From positions 1 to 22,702 of the IMG/VR virus record IMGVR_UViG_3300042397_000308: DNA of 22,702 bases; one strand, written 5' to 3'. Below the pieces are notes generated by a model. The model was given only the letters and a program-made list of their open reading frames with translations. It was not told the DNA's origin and searched no databases. Below are positions 1 through 7,557 of the stretch, piece by piece. Source of the stretch: a virus. Positions within the stretch are counted from its first letter, which is position 1; each line of letters starts with the position of its first letter. Both the position numbers and the translations under genes were made by a program.

Positions 1-913
1 CCAACCGTTTGGCTATAGCTACTTGAGTTTTCGTCAACTTAATCTTGGATGGCGCTACACTGCGTGTCGCTGGTGCGACCACATTTGACGCCGGCTTAGC
101 ACGGCTTTGAGTTTCCTCTTCTGCCGGTTTTGTATCTTCTACTTCGCTCCCGGTATCGAAATACTCGGGGTATCTTTTGCGCATTGTAGCATCAATTCGC
201 TTGAAGTAAGCATCGGAACCAATATAACTTTTTCCAAATTCTTTCTCTAGCTTCTTGTGCAACCCAAGGGCAGTAGCACTCATTTCATCGTCATCACCGT
301 ACCAAGGGTTTTCATCTAGCCACTCGGAGGTCTTCGGATCAAGTTGAGGCTGTTGCTCCTCTTTTGGTAACTGTACATCAATTTCTCTAGCTTGCAAGGG
401 CTTTAGTGAATCAGCCTTGTCCATCTTTAGCGTTGCTTGTGAGATACGTTGCTGTGCATCGGCCAATAATTCACCATCACCAGCGTCATAAGCCTCTTTA
501 AAAGCACGTTTAGCTGCTTCAAGTTCGTACTGAGCTGAGGTTTTACCTTGTTCAATATAGACTTTGCTGCCTTCTTCGAGTTGCTCTTGAAGTCGTTTGT
601 TTTCCGCAATGATTGATTCGGCTAACTTAATAGCTTCTTCTTTCTCACGAACTGCAGCTTCTTTAGCACGGCGCTCATCGTGGTAGCCACGGGTGAACTT
701 TTTGATGCGTTTCTGAACTTTGGCATCATATTGGCCTAGTTCATCTTCATCAACTTCTTCAGGGGGTTCGGCCGCTTTAAAGCCTCTGTCCTTTTCAGGG
801 GTGTCGTCCTCGATCTCAATCTCGGGGGCTGCCGCTTCTGCTTCTACGGGTTTACCCTTAGGTTCTTCATCGGGGAACGTGTATTCTTCTAACTCTAGGT
901 TATTTTCTGACAT
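1..913 (-). CDS. Scaffold-like head assembly protein, C-terminus cut off by the window edge
   Basis: The frame is open from an ATG at 911-913 to the left edge, giving about 304 residues with no stop. It is preceded by a good ribosome binding site (TAAGGAG) that overlaps the stop of the GroES-like gene. The N-terminal 60 residues are very acidic (long Glu/Asp/Pro stretches). Residues about 60-165 are rich in Lys, Glu, Gln and Ala and read as long coiled-coil helices. A more globular part follows with a WLDENPWYGDDDEM segment near residue 205, and then a Lys/Ala/Pro-rich region. An acidic, helical protein after terminase, portal and a GroES-like gene fits an internal scaffold, which would precede the major capsid gene just outside the window. 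The function is inferred from composition and gene order, not from a diagnostic motif. Confidence 0.6.
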   Translation of the reverse strand, partial: MSENNLELEEYTFPDEEPKGKPVEAEAAAPEIEIEDDTPEKDRGFKAAEPPEEVDEDELGQYDAKVQKRIKKFTRGYHDERRAKEAAVREKEEAIKLAESIIAENKRLQEQLEEGSKVYIEQGKTSAQYELEAAKRAFKEAYDAGDGELLADAQQRISQATLKMDKADSLKPLQAREIDVQLPKEEQQPQLDPKTSEWLDENPWYGDDDEMSATALGLHKKLEKEFGKSYIGSDAYFKRIDATMRKRYPEYFDTGSEVEDTKPAEEETQSRAKPASNVVAPATRSVAPSKIKLTKTQVAIAKRL

Positions 914-923
914 TTATAGCTCC

Positions 924-1325
924 TTAGGCACGTTTGATTCCACGGGGGTCTTGTACAACTGCCTCAACGACATCATCATTAATTAGTCTAAATTCACGAC
1001 CATGAATGAGTAAGCGTGAGCCAGAGTTTGGTCTAACTAGGATAAAGTCACCCTGTTTACACCAAGGCCCATTAGGAAAACGGGTTTTGTCCGTGTAACA
1101 CTCCGGACCAACTTTTACTACAAAAAGTACTGTGGTCAACACTTCTTCCACACGCATAGTGTCATCCGACTTAATAATTTCACTTCCGTCGAAATTCTTT
1201 TCTGCTTCTGGTATTGCACAGAGGATATGGTATCCAACTGGGTCAGGTAGTTGCCTACCCTTTTCTTCGGCTTCTTTGTCGAGTAAGGCAGACAAATCGA
1301 CCGCTTTATTTAAATCAAGACTCAT
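924..1325 (-). CDS. GroES-like co-chaperonin
   Basis: This 133-residue protein follows the Cpn10/GroES plan. After a 25-residue helical N-terminal extension, a PDPVGYHILCAIP strand matches the first GroES strand. A flexible acidic loop with DGSEII (about residues 46-51) sits where GroES has its GroEL-binding mobile loop (GGIVL-like). Then come VLFVVKVGPECY, GPWCKQGDFILV and a final NDDVVEAVV strand, matching the V-G-D-x-V and C-terminal strands of the family. GroES is usually about 95 residues; the extra length here is the N-terminus and an insert before GPWCKQ. T4 gp31 is the classic phage counterpart: it replaces GroES so the host GroEL can fold the capsid protein. The position directly before the scaffold gene fits this role. 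The start ATG has GGAGAA upstream and overlaps the preceding gene by 11 bases. Confidence 0.65.
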   Translation of the reverse strand: MSLDLNKAVDLSALLDKEAEEKGRQLPDPVGYHILCAIPEAEKNFDGSEIIKSDDTMRVEEVLTTVLFVVKVGPECYTDKTRFPNGPWCKQGDFILVRPNSGSRLLIHGREFRLINDDVVEAVVQDPRGIKRA

Positions 1326-1506
1326 CAGAGTTCTCCAATCGTTGCACGAGATCTTTTGTTATTTGGATAGCTGACTCTAGACCTCGGATAGCGCCAACCA
1401 CTTGACGGTACTCCTCCATATTGGCAGGGCGTCCCGTCGATAAAAACTGAGTGTGATTAGAAATCTGTTCTTTAAACTCGTTGATTAAATAATCAAGTTC
1501 TTTCAC
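1315..1506 (-). CDS. Small helical protein between portal and GroES-like gene, function unknown
   Basis: A 63-residue protein starting at GTG (1504-1506), which overlaps the portal stop in a GTGA arrangement; GAGGGG just upstream serves as ribosome binding site. The tight overlap on both sides indicates translational coupling inside the head operon. The sequence is predicted to be almost all helix, with a heptad-like pattern in the second half (QVVGAIRGLESAIQITKDL). I recognise no family. The position suggests an accessory head or portal-associated protein, but that is inference only. Confidence 0.7.
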   Translation of the reverse strand: MKELDYLINEFKEQISNHTQFLSTGRPANMEEYRQVVGAIRGLESAIQITKDLVQRLENSDES

Positions 1507-3986
1507 CTATTCCCCTCTTTCTTGGTGTTTTGCCTGTTTTCACGGGCTAGTGCCATCTGTTCTTTTGATTTGGCAATATCTACCCCGATCTTTGTGCCCT
1601 CTAGACTCTGTTTAGCGCTAAGCTCCGCTTTGTCTTTCTGGACTTTTGCTCCAACGTTCATACCAGCAATACGCTCTTGGGAACGAATTCGCTCTTGCTC
1701 AATCTCAATCTGGTCTGCTTTAGCTGCTGCGTCTGCAACCAGCTTGCGTTCCTTAATATCAATATCTTTAGCTTTGAGCTGCAATTCCTGTTGCTGCAAC
1801 TGGATAAGTGGGTCTTGTGCTTGCTGCTGGGCGGCTTGTTGAGCAGCCTGTTGTTGGTTCTGGCCAAGCAGTTGTTGAGAAGCCTGCGCTGCCAACTGAG
1901 CAACACGGCCTGCAACTTCTGGTGACATCAGCGGTGGATCTTCGCCTTCTGCTACTACAGGCAACGGCATACCCATAGCTTGTTCTACCTGACGGCGATA
2001 CTCGAACCCAACGTGCTCATTGATGTGCGCCAACATAGAAGCCTGAAGTGCCTGTGCCATCTGTGGGTTTTGGCCCAAAATAGACTGGATCTTCGGATCC
2101 TGCATAGCTGACATGTGCACTGCAATATGAGCAGCGTGATTCTGCTCGATGAACGCCTTGACCGGTTTGTTCTTCAAAACGTTCTGATTCTCCGTCACAG
2201 GGTCAACTGGCTTCATGTCTTCTTCCATAGGAATTAACTTGGTAGCATTTTTGACGCCTAGGACCTCCACCATTTGACGATGGAGGAGCGGGAGGTTGTA
2301 GAGCTGCGGGGCAGTTTGAGCCAACTGAAGTACCGCTTGGTACTGAACAATCTTCTGCGCCATTGTTGCTGCATTTGGATCACTGACCGGAATAACGTCA
2401 ACTGCATCGTAGTCGCTTTTCTTCGCCCAACGTGAACCTTCTTCCGGCTCATAGGTGTACTCCTCAGGTGTGTAGTCAGCAATAATGTTCTTGAGTAACT
2501 TAAACTCAGACTTCATCGCATAGTGGATGCGGGCCTGAACTGCGGACATTACCTTGAGTGTGCGCTCCAAGATTGCCAAGGTTGTACCAACAGGGGCGTT
2601 AGCCGACATGTCAGAAATCTTAGTATCCCCGGCGGTTGCAAACGCACGGCCTTCAGCAATAATCTGACCTAGTAACTGGAACAGGGTTTGGCTTGGCTCT
2701 TTGTATGGGAGGGGTAGAATATTGTCCTTGATAGAACCAGACGGTACATCGACGTCTCTAAACTCTCCTGGTGCGATTGGGGTGTCGTCGCCTTTGACTC
2801 GTAAGCCCCGTGACTTGAGTCCTCCGGGAAGATTAGCCAAAGTACCAGCATCAACAAGCTGGCGAATAATACTAGTCGCACTACGTGCGTAACCGCCGAT
2901 GAGGTGAATGAGACCATAGCCGTAGAACCCAAATCCTGGAATGTATTGGTAATGAACAAAGTGATTGCGCTTTAACTTGAGGGTGTCATCCTCATACCAG
3001 TTACGACGGATCGAGAGAATTGTGCTTGTGCCCTTCTCAATAGTGACTACATATGGCAGTGCAATATCATCTTCGTCTTCAAAGCCAGGCATCTGGTAGT
3101 TGATGTGCATCTCAAGAATACGATAGCGGTCATCCGTTGAGGCGGTGTAGCCACTCTCTTCAGCTTTGCGCTTCTCAATATCATCAAGAACTAGTACGGG
3201 GTCGCCTAGGTCGACATCACGGTAGAACCCAGCAGCTTGGAGCTTTTTAATCTCGTTCTTGGTCTTCCGCATCACGTGGGTTACACGATCTGCGGTTTCC
3301 AAGTTAGCTGCGCCGTAAGGGACAATCATGTCTTCGGCCGGGATAAACATAGCTACTTGACGACCCAACGATGGATCGTAGTAGACTTTTTTAAACGCTG
3401 AGCCTGCCAGTGGCAACGCCCATAATAACTTCTCATGCTCAGGGCGATACTCGGTCATGGTATCTGTGAGCTTATAGTTCATGTCCTGTTCAACACGCAA
3501 AGCCGAGTTTTTCTTCTCCGGTGTTTCTTTACCGATAATTTGAGTACGTACGGGACCTGCTGCGGGGAAGGTCTCCATAATAGCTTCGGACTGGAAGCGA
3601 ACTACGGACTCAGTCAACATGGGGTGGAACACACCACAGGCGCCAGCCCACGGCTCAATACGCTCTTCCATCTTAAGACCAAGCAGTTTTAAGCCATCAA
3701 CGTATGTGTCAACCCAGTCTTTGCGGGCACCAATATCTGCATCGAACAACCCAATTAAATCACTAGCTAATTCTTGGAGGTCGCCCTCAGCCATGTCTTC
3801 CGCTAAGTTTTCATCGAACTTATTATCTTCTTCTTTGTTTTCAATCTCAAGAATTGGCATACCATCAATGCCGATGCGAACCGCTTCCGGATCCTCAATC
3901 TCGATTTCTAATTCGGGGCCTTCCATTAACTCCGCCTCTTCATCAATGGATGTTGGCGCTGCGTATAAACCTTTTTCAATTGCCAT
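1503..3986 (-). CDS. Portal protein
   Basis: An 827-residue protein directly after the large terminase (7-base gap), with AGGTGA upstream of the ATG. Its size and layout fit the large portals that carry a C-terminal barrel or coiled-coil extension. There is an acidic N-terminus (about 1-60) and a core of about 70-560 with conserved-looking stretches such as WVDTYVDGLKLLG, HPMLTESVVRFQSEAI, FVHYQYIPGFGFYGYGLIHL and LPGGLKSRGLRV. The C-terminal third (about 570-827) is Gln/Ala-rich, including QQQAAQQAAQQQAQ near 700, followed by a charged coiled coil to the end. The portal ring forms the DNA entry channel at one capsid vertex, docks the terminase and nucleates the scaffold. The call rests on size, order and overall sequence character. 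Confidence 0.88.
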   Translation of the reverse strand: MAIEKGLYAAPTSIDEEAELMEGPELEIEIEDPEAVRIGIDGMPILEIENKEEDNKFDENLAEDMAEGDLQELASDLIGLFDADIGARKDWVDTYVDGLKLLGLKMEERIEPWAGACGVFHPMLTESVVRFQSEAIMETFPAAGPVRTQIIGKETPEKKNSALRVEQDMNYKLTDTMTEYRPEHEKLLWALPLAGSAFKKVYYDPSLGRQVAMFIPAEDMIVPYGAANLETADRVTHVMRKTKNEIKKLQAAGFYRDVDLGDPVLVLDDIEKRKAEESGYTASTDDRYRILEMHINYQMPGFEDEDDIALPYVVTIEKGTSTILSIRRNWYEDDTLKLKRNHFVHYQYIPGFGFYGYGLIHLIGGYARSATSIIRQLVDAGTLANLPGGLKSRGLRVKGDDTPIAPGEFRDVDVPSGSIKDNILPLPYKEPSQTLFQLLGQIIAEGRAFATAGDTKISDMSANAPVGTTLAILERTLKVMSAVQARIHYAMKSEFKLLKNIIADYTPEEYTYEPEEGSRWAKKSDYDAVDVIPVSDPNAATMAQKIVQYQAVLQLAQTAPQLYNLPLLHRQMVEVLGVKNATKLIPMEEDMKPVDPVTENQNVLKNKPVKAFIEQNHAAHIAVHMSAMQDPKIQSILGQNPQMAQALQASMLAHINEHVGFEYRRQVEQAMGMPLPVVAEGEDPPLMSPEVAGRVAQLAAQASQQLLGQNQQQAAQQAAQQQAQDPLIQLQQQELQLKAKDIDIKERKLVADAAAKADQIEIEQERIRSQERIAGMNVGAKVQKDKAELSAKQSLEGTKIGVDIAKSKEQMALARENRQNTKKEGNR

Positions 3987-3993
3987 AATTCAC

Positions 3994-5532
3994 CTATACG
4001 TTGTAGTACCCGGCATTCCTGCCAGATTTAAAATACTTAATATCTTCCGGCTCGTCACTTGGTAACCGTAAGAACCCACCCTGTCTGAACCGCATTAAAG
4101 CCAAAGTCATCGAGTCAGTTAAGTCGTCATGCTCACCCGCTGGAAACGCAGCTACCTCATCAACTAGTTCTTCCGCCCAACGAGTAGCCGGTGCCCATAC
4201 TTTACCACTTGCGAACATGTCTGCGACACTATTTAGTCTAGATATTTTATCCTGCCCCTTACCTGGACTGTACTCGGCTACTGGAATACCCATTCTACGC
4301 AGTTCCTGAATCAGTGGGGCACCAGCCGCTTTTTTCTCAATGAGGAAAGCATCCGGTTCGTAGTCCATGTAGTGTTCGTACGCTTTTGCCTTGAGTTCCG
4401 GGAACTCCAGCCGCTCTTTAAATGCCGATAAAAGTATGATGTTAGGGAGATTGTTATCCTCCTCGTCGTAGAAGACGCCCCAAGTTGTACATGCAGAGTA
4501 GTCGTTAACCGTCTTTTTCTCGTGCGCCGTATCCCATGCCTGGATCGTAAATTCACAGTGCGGCGGATCTTCATGATCCCATATCTTCCACCATTCCCGT
4601 TTAATAATCGCAGAGCTATCTGACGTTGGCTGCTGCATATACTGCGCCATCCACTTGCTGTTAGGCAATTCTGTGTGTAGCGCCTCTAGTTCTTTCTTGC
4701 TCCAAAACTCGGGCCAGAGCGGGTTGCCACTGGGCAAAATCGCTGGAAACTCAATCACTTTCCACTCGTCCCCACCCCGTTTAGCCGCCGACTTCATTAC
4801 CTGGGCAGTCAAGTCCTTTAGCGACCACCGGGTCATCACTATAACAATCGCACCCCCCGGCTGGAGACGCTGACGAGGACCTGAGGTATACCACTCATAG
4901 GTTTTGTCGTAAATCTCTGGGTTGAACGCAGCCAACGCCGCCTCTTGTTCGGAGTGCGGATCGTCAATTATAAGAATATCAGCGCCTTTACCAGTAACAG
5001 CACCACCGACACCAATAGCGAAATAGTCACCGCCAAAATTAGTATTCCAACGGCCTGCTGCTTTAGAGTCTGACTGTAGCTCGATGGCGGGAAACATTCT
5101 TTTATACGCATCAGAATCGACCAAGTTCCTGACTTTACGGCCGAAACCCACTGCAAGCTCCGCTGTGTGAGACGTTTGAATAACTTTTTTGTTTGGGTAC
5201 TTACCCAGAAACCAGGCGGGTAATAAATAAGATGCAAACTCCGATTTCGTATGGCGAGGAGGCATGTTGATAATAAGCCTCTTACATTTACCACTAGCAA
5301 CGTCTTCAAACGCTCTAGCCATTTTTTCATGATGCCTCCCGTGAATAAAATCGGGCCAAACCTGGCCCACAAATGCCATAAAATCCTTCTGGCACAGCTC
5401 TCTTTCCTCCCGAACGTCTAATTCGTCCAGGATTTCTAGTATTTCTGACGCCTCTTCCTTAGGCAACGAGTCCAAAAACGCTTTTCGCTCCGCTTTTGGC
5501 AGTGTTTTGAACGTGTCGAGGACTTCAGTCAT
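3994..5532 (-). CDS. terL: Terminase large subunit (DNA packaging ATPase and nuclease)
   Basis: A 512-residue protein with both catalytic halves visible. In the ATPase domain there is a Walker A-like MPPRHTKS at about 90-97, a Walker B ADILIIDDPH at about 184-193, and a VMTRW coupling motif at about 232-236. In the RNase H-fold nuclease domain, IQAWDTAHEKK at about 330-340 carries the first metal-binding Asp, DAFLIEKKAAG at about 394-404 the second acidic site, and GEHDDLTDS at about 466-474 the last Asp pair. The enzyme cuts concatemeric DNA and drives it through the portal. The reading frame overlaps the small terminase stop by 8 bases. The protein is full length with no missing catalytic residue, so the packaging motor looks functional. 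Confidence 0.97.
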   Translation of the reverse strand: MTEVLDTFKTLPKAERKAFLDSLPKEEASEILEILDELDVREERELCQKDFMAFVGQVWPDFIHGRHHEKMARAFEDVASGKCKRLIINMPPRHTKSEFASYLLPAWFLGKYPNKKVIQTSHTAELAVGFGRKVRNLVDSDAYKRMFPAIELQSDSKAAGRWNTNFGGDYFAIGVGGAVTGKGADILIIDDPHSEQEAALAAFNPEIYDKTYEWYTSGPRQRLQPGGAIVIVMTRWSLKDLTAQVMKSAAKRGGDEWKVIEFPAILPSGNPLWPEFWSKKELEALHTELPNSKWMAQYMQQPTSDSSAIIKREWWKIWDHEDPPHCEFTIQAWDTAHEKKTVNDYSACTTWGVFYDEEDNNLPNIILLSAFKERLEFPELKAKAYEHYMDYEPDAFLIEKKAAGAPLIQELRRMGIPVAEYSPGKGQDKISRLNSVADMFASGKVWAPATRWAEELVDEVAAFPAGEHDDLTDSMTLALMRFRQGGFLRLPSDEPEDIKYFKSGRNAGYYNV

Positions 5533-6163
5533 CGAAATCCACGTCCTTTGTTACCTTATCTAGCTTGACTACACCTAATTCTTCATCCAAATCAATGACA
5601 ACGGGCTTTTTCTTCTTTTTTTCTTCCGCTTTTACCTCTTCCACGTCGCCCATATAGCGGCTTAGCTTCTTAGCTAGCTCTTCTCTTAGCTCATCTGTGG
5701 ATTTTGAGTTGACTGAAATCTCTAGTTTGTCCGCAAACATACCTAACTGGCTTAATCGGCCTAGACTTTCTAGTGCACGCAGTCTGTCACCGGCCTTTTC
5801 GCCTAGCGCTGTGGGGTCTGACTCTTCTATAAGACGTGTTGTGACGTATGCCCTGAGTTTTACTGTGTCTTCAATGACATCATTTTGATATTTATCAACT
5901 AACCCCTTGAGCCATTTTGCAGTTTCTACATTAAATGGGCGCCTTTTGGCGTCGGGGCTACCTGAAAATTGTTTAACTGCTTCCCGTGCTCCACGTTCTA
6001 CTTGCTTACGGTAAATACTTGGGTCTGGATTCCAGCCGTTGGCTTCGAGAAACTCTGCGGTATTGAACGCAGCTTGAGTGCGAGCGAGTAAATCCGAGAT
6101 CTCTTCGGGTTCGAAGTTAGTCGGAATAGGGAACAGCTTTTCTGGTGTTGCAATAATTGTCAT
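5525..6163 (-). CDS. terS: Terminase small subunit
   Basis: I take the ATG at 6161-6163, giving 212 residues. An in-frame ATG at 6317-6319 would add a 52-residue basic stretch and lacks a ribosome binding site. The chosen start is not ideal either: the nearest AGGAG lies 17 bases upstream, so the start is less sure than the frame. The middle is helical, and the segment at about 130-180 (RLRALESLGRLSQLGMFADKL, then EISVNSKSTDELREEL) resembles the C-terminal part of small terminases that ends the DNA-recognition oligomer region. The tail has a Lys-rich block (EEKKKKKPVV) followed by an acidic end. It lies immediately upstream of, and overlaps, terL. Small terminases bind the packaging start site and regulate the motor. 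Confidence 0.78.
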   Translation of the reverse strand: MTIIATPEKLFPIPTNFEPEEISDLLARTQAAFNTAEFLEANGWNPDPSIYRKQVERGAREAVKQFSGSPDAKRRPFNVETAKWLKGLVDKYQNDVIEDTVKLRAYVTTRLIEESDPTALGEKAGDRLRALESLGRLSQLGMFADKLEISVNSKSTDELREELAKKLSRYMGDVEEVKAEEKKKKKPVVIDLDEELGVVKLDKVTKDVDFDD

Positions 6164-6195
6164 AAGAGGAAAGTTTGGCACTCCTAGTTGACGCA

Positions 6196-6204
6196 AGTGT
6201 AACA
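6196..6204 (-). promoter_or_regulatory. Possible extended -10 promoter for the small terminase
   Basis: The minus strand reads TGTTACACT, a TGn plus TACACT extended -10 with no recognisable -35. It lies about 33 bases before the terS ATG. The same nine bases occur on the plus strand at 7940-7948 upstream of the ribbon-helix-helix gene, which raises its credibility slightly. Confidence 0.35.
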
Positions 6205-6275
6205 CGAATTTTTTGGTGTGGGGGTTGCTCGGTATGCGAAGCCGGAAAGAAATGTGCTTCCCCCACGAATGTATC

Positions 6276-6389
6276 TTACTTCGTTTCTTGGAATTGCTTG
6301 AGGCTTGTAACAATTGCATTAATCCAGAACCGCTGGATCTTCTTTACTTGGGCTTCAAATTCTTGGAGCTGCTTTTCAAAATCAAACAT
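6276..6389 (-). CDS. 37-residue leader protein of the packaging operon, function unknown
   Basis: An ATG at 6387-6389 follows the strongest ribosome binding site on this strand (AAGAAAGGAAG, with 6 bases before the ATG) and opens a 37-residue frame ending in TAA at 6276-6278. The product begins MFDFEKQLQEFEAQVKKI and is amphipathic and helical, rich in Phe, Gln and Lys. The helical pattern with an aromatic-rich start recalls the N-terminus of phasin-type surface proteins, but this is far too short to assign. It is the first gene of the leftward unit, 112 bases before terS. It could be a real small protein or a translated leader. Confidence 0.55.
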   Translation of the reverse strand: MFDFEKQLQEFEAQVKKIQRFWINAIVTSLKQFQETK

Positions 6390-6425
6390 GGTACTTCCTT
6401 TCTTAGTTTATGTTGCAATGCAGCA

Positions 6426-6434
6426 ATTGTAGCA
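6426..6434 (-). promoter_or_regulatory. Probable leftward promoter (extended -10)
   Basis: The minus strand reads TGCTACAAT, an extended -10 (TG, one base, TACAAT), about 37 bases before the 37-residue ORF. No good -35 is present; a GC-rich inverted repeat at 6447-6463 occupies that area, which could mark an operator or activator site. This is the best candidate for the start of the packaging and head operon. Confidence 0.42.
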
Positions 6435-6446
6435 TGAAAATTTTAT

Positions 6447-6463
6447 ATACCCCCCGGGGGTAT
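6447..6463. repeat. GC-rich 17-base inverted repeat upstream of the leftward promoter
   Basis: ATACCCCC-C-GGGGGTAT has perfect 8-base arms around a single central base. It sits where the -35 element of the leftward promoter would be, so it may be a regulator site. It contains GGGGGTAT, which is also part of the TATAAGGGGGTAT motif found at 6687, 7789 and (with one change) 8349. Confidence 0.6.
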
Positions 6464-6696
6464 TGAATTTGAAAAAGAGGGTGGGGGGTCCGCTGAGAAA
6501 TTTGTAATCGACTGTGCATATCTCAGTACATATGTGGGGGAGGGGACTCCTAATTCTAAAAGGGGTCATGGGGGTCGTGTGACGCTAGGAATTTAAAAAT
6601 AACAGGGGGCGGGATCGTTTTCTGAGTAATCTAGACTGGTCTAGAAAGCGGGGGGTAGATAACAGATAACCTGCATTTAAAGCGTATATAAGGGGG
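6456..6696 (+). other. G-run-rich divergent control region
   Basis: This stretch between the leftward and rightward genes holds no gene. The plus strand carries G-runs at 6456-6460, 6479-6481, 6483-6488, 6536-6540, 6542-6545, 6562-6565, 6570-6574, 6605-6609, 6611-6613, 6650-6655 and 6692-6696, while the only long C-run is 6450-6455. Runs at 6536-6574 could form a long-loop G-quadruplex. A small inverted repeat, CATAT...ATATG, lies at 6517-6534. The strand bias and the divergent position suggest a regulatory or replication role, but no specific function can be shown. Confidence 0.5.
6626..6645 (+). repeat. Directional palindromic repeat, copy 1
   Basis: GTAATCTAGACTGGTCTAGA: 7-base arms TCTAGAC and GTCTAGA around TG, with the conserved GTAA on the left. 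It lies 64 bases upstream of the -35 of the rightward promoter at 6710. It is one of seven copies in the window. Confidence 0.9.
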
Positions 6697-6701
6697 TATT
6701 T
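6687..6701 (+). repeat. TATAAGGGGGTATTT motif, copy 1, upstream of the rightward promoter
   Basis: An exact 15-base direct repeat with 7789-7803, and close to 8349-8361, where it fills the promoter spacer. This copy ends 8 bases before the -35 element at 6710, a position typical of an activator or repressor site. The function is inferred from position only. Confidence 0.6.
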
Positions 6702-6709
6702 GGTGTAAT

Positions 6710-6738
6710 TTGACAGTCCTAATAAACGGGAGTATAGT
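6710..6738 (+). promoter_or_regulatory. Strong sigma70-type promoter, rightward
   Basis: TTGACA at 6710-6715, a 17-base spacer and TATAGT at 6733-6738: a perfect -35 and a one-mismatch -10. It drives the 212-residue gene starting at 6784, leaving a leader of about 40 bases. It implies use of the host housekeeping RNA polymerase and suggests early expression. Confidence 0.88.
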
Positions 6739-6783
6739 AGTACTTATGGTGGTATTTCCCACTAATTTAAAAAGGATTTAAAA

Positions 6784-7422
6784 ATGAAAAACGCACAATC
6801 AAACTCAATCGCTAACATCGCTAAGACCCTTGGCGTACCTAGTAAAGCGGGTAAGTCCCCATCAGTCCGCAAGGGTATCAATGCCAAAACTACCATCGGG
6901 GATAGTCTTATCCTGAAGCATACCCTTGGATTCGTTGAGGGTGTAGTAACGGCGGAATCAGGCCGCATTAAGATGACTGACAGCGCCAAGGCATTACATC
7001 TTGGCGGGGTGAAATTACTCAAGAGTTCCACCGCCGAGGGTAAAAAGGATAAGACCACCCAATTAGTCCGCAAGGCTTTCTTTGATGGCTTTGAAGGTAA
7101 GGTTTCCCCGACTGGTAAGGCATACGCTAAGGGCTACATCGACACCCAGTACCAAGTATTTTTCAACGCTGTAAATACGGGCAACCCTATTGAGGATTTA
7201 AACGCTAATCGTGCTAAAGCTAAAGCGGGTAAACCTGCCAAGGCGAATGACGATAACGCCAAAATGATCTCAGCCCTGAAAAATGTATGGGTGCTTTCAG
7301 GTGTTGCAACATCGGCGGTAGATTTTATTCAAGATAAACTTGATGACGGGTTCAGCCTGATCCAGTCTATCGAGGATTATTTACAGTCCGAGGGTATCGA
7401 GATCGCAAAAGATACTGAGTAA
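6784..7422 (+). CDS. Unknown 212-residue protein, first rightward gene
   Basis: The ATG is preceded by AAAGGA with a 7-base gap, and the gene has its own strong promoter and terminator, so it is a single-gene transcript expected to be highly expressed. The product is basic, with a Ser/Lys-rich N-terminus and a Lys/Ala-rich linker at about 138-155 (KAKAGKPAKAN). The middle contains GKAYAKGYIDTQYQVFFNAV, and the C-terminal part is helical (VDFIQDKLDDGFSLIQSIEDYL). There are no membrane segments and no motif I recognise. The stop codon TAA is itself part of copy 2 of the palindromic repeat. An abundant early DNA-binding or host-takeover protein is conceivable, but nothing in the sequence proves it. 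Confidence 0.85.
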   Translation: MKNAQSNSIANIAKTLGVPSKAGKSPSVRKGINAKTTIGDSLILKHTLGFVEGVVTAESGRIKMTDSAKALHLGGVKLLKSSTAEGKKDKTTQLVRKAFFDGFEGKVSPTGKAYAKGYIDTQYQVFFNAVNTGNPIEDLNANRAKAKAGKPAKANDDNAKMISALKNVWVLSGVATSAVDFIQDKLDDGFSLIQSIEDYLQSEGIEIAKDTE

Positions 7423-7438
7423 TCTAGACCAGTCTAGA
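7419..7438 (+). repeat. Directional palindromic repeat, copy 2
   Basis: GTAATCTAGACCAGTCTAGA. Its TAA (7420-7422) is the stop codon of the preceding gene, and its last base touches the stem of the terminator at 7438-7464. Confidence 0.92.
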
Positions 7439-7464
7439 AACCCCGCTTCGGCGGGGTTTTTTTT
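7438..7464 (+). terminator. Rho-independent terminator
   Basis: CCCCGC-TTCG-GCGGGG (7441-7456) with a stable UUCG-type loop is followed by eight T (7457-7464). Upstream AAA extends the stem against the first T bases. It ends the transcript of the 212-residue gene. Confidence 0.95.
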
Positions 7465-7557
7465 CGCCCATTTTTTTCTGCGGAACTATCATAACTATCA
7501 TGCTCTACTAAGCGGGTAAGCCGTAGGCTAAGTTGTAAAGCCGTAATAAGCTGTTGT

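Noticed and set aside
720-986. Plus-strand Ser-rich frame opposite the scaffold-like gene
   Set aside because: It is the complement of acidic codons in the minus-strand gene, has no ribosome binding site and is low complexity.
1374-4240. TCTAGA half-sites near 1374, 1586 and 4226
   Set aside because: Each has only one arm of the palindrome, lies inside a coding gene and lacks the GTAA flank, so they are likely chance matches.
6164-6319. A 52-residue N-terminal extension of the small terminase
   Set aside because: The upstream ATG lacks a ribosome binding site, the extension is basic and unlike the rest, and it overlaps the 37-residue ORF and a possible promoter.
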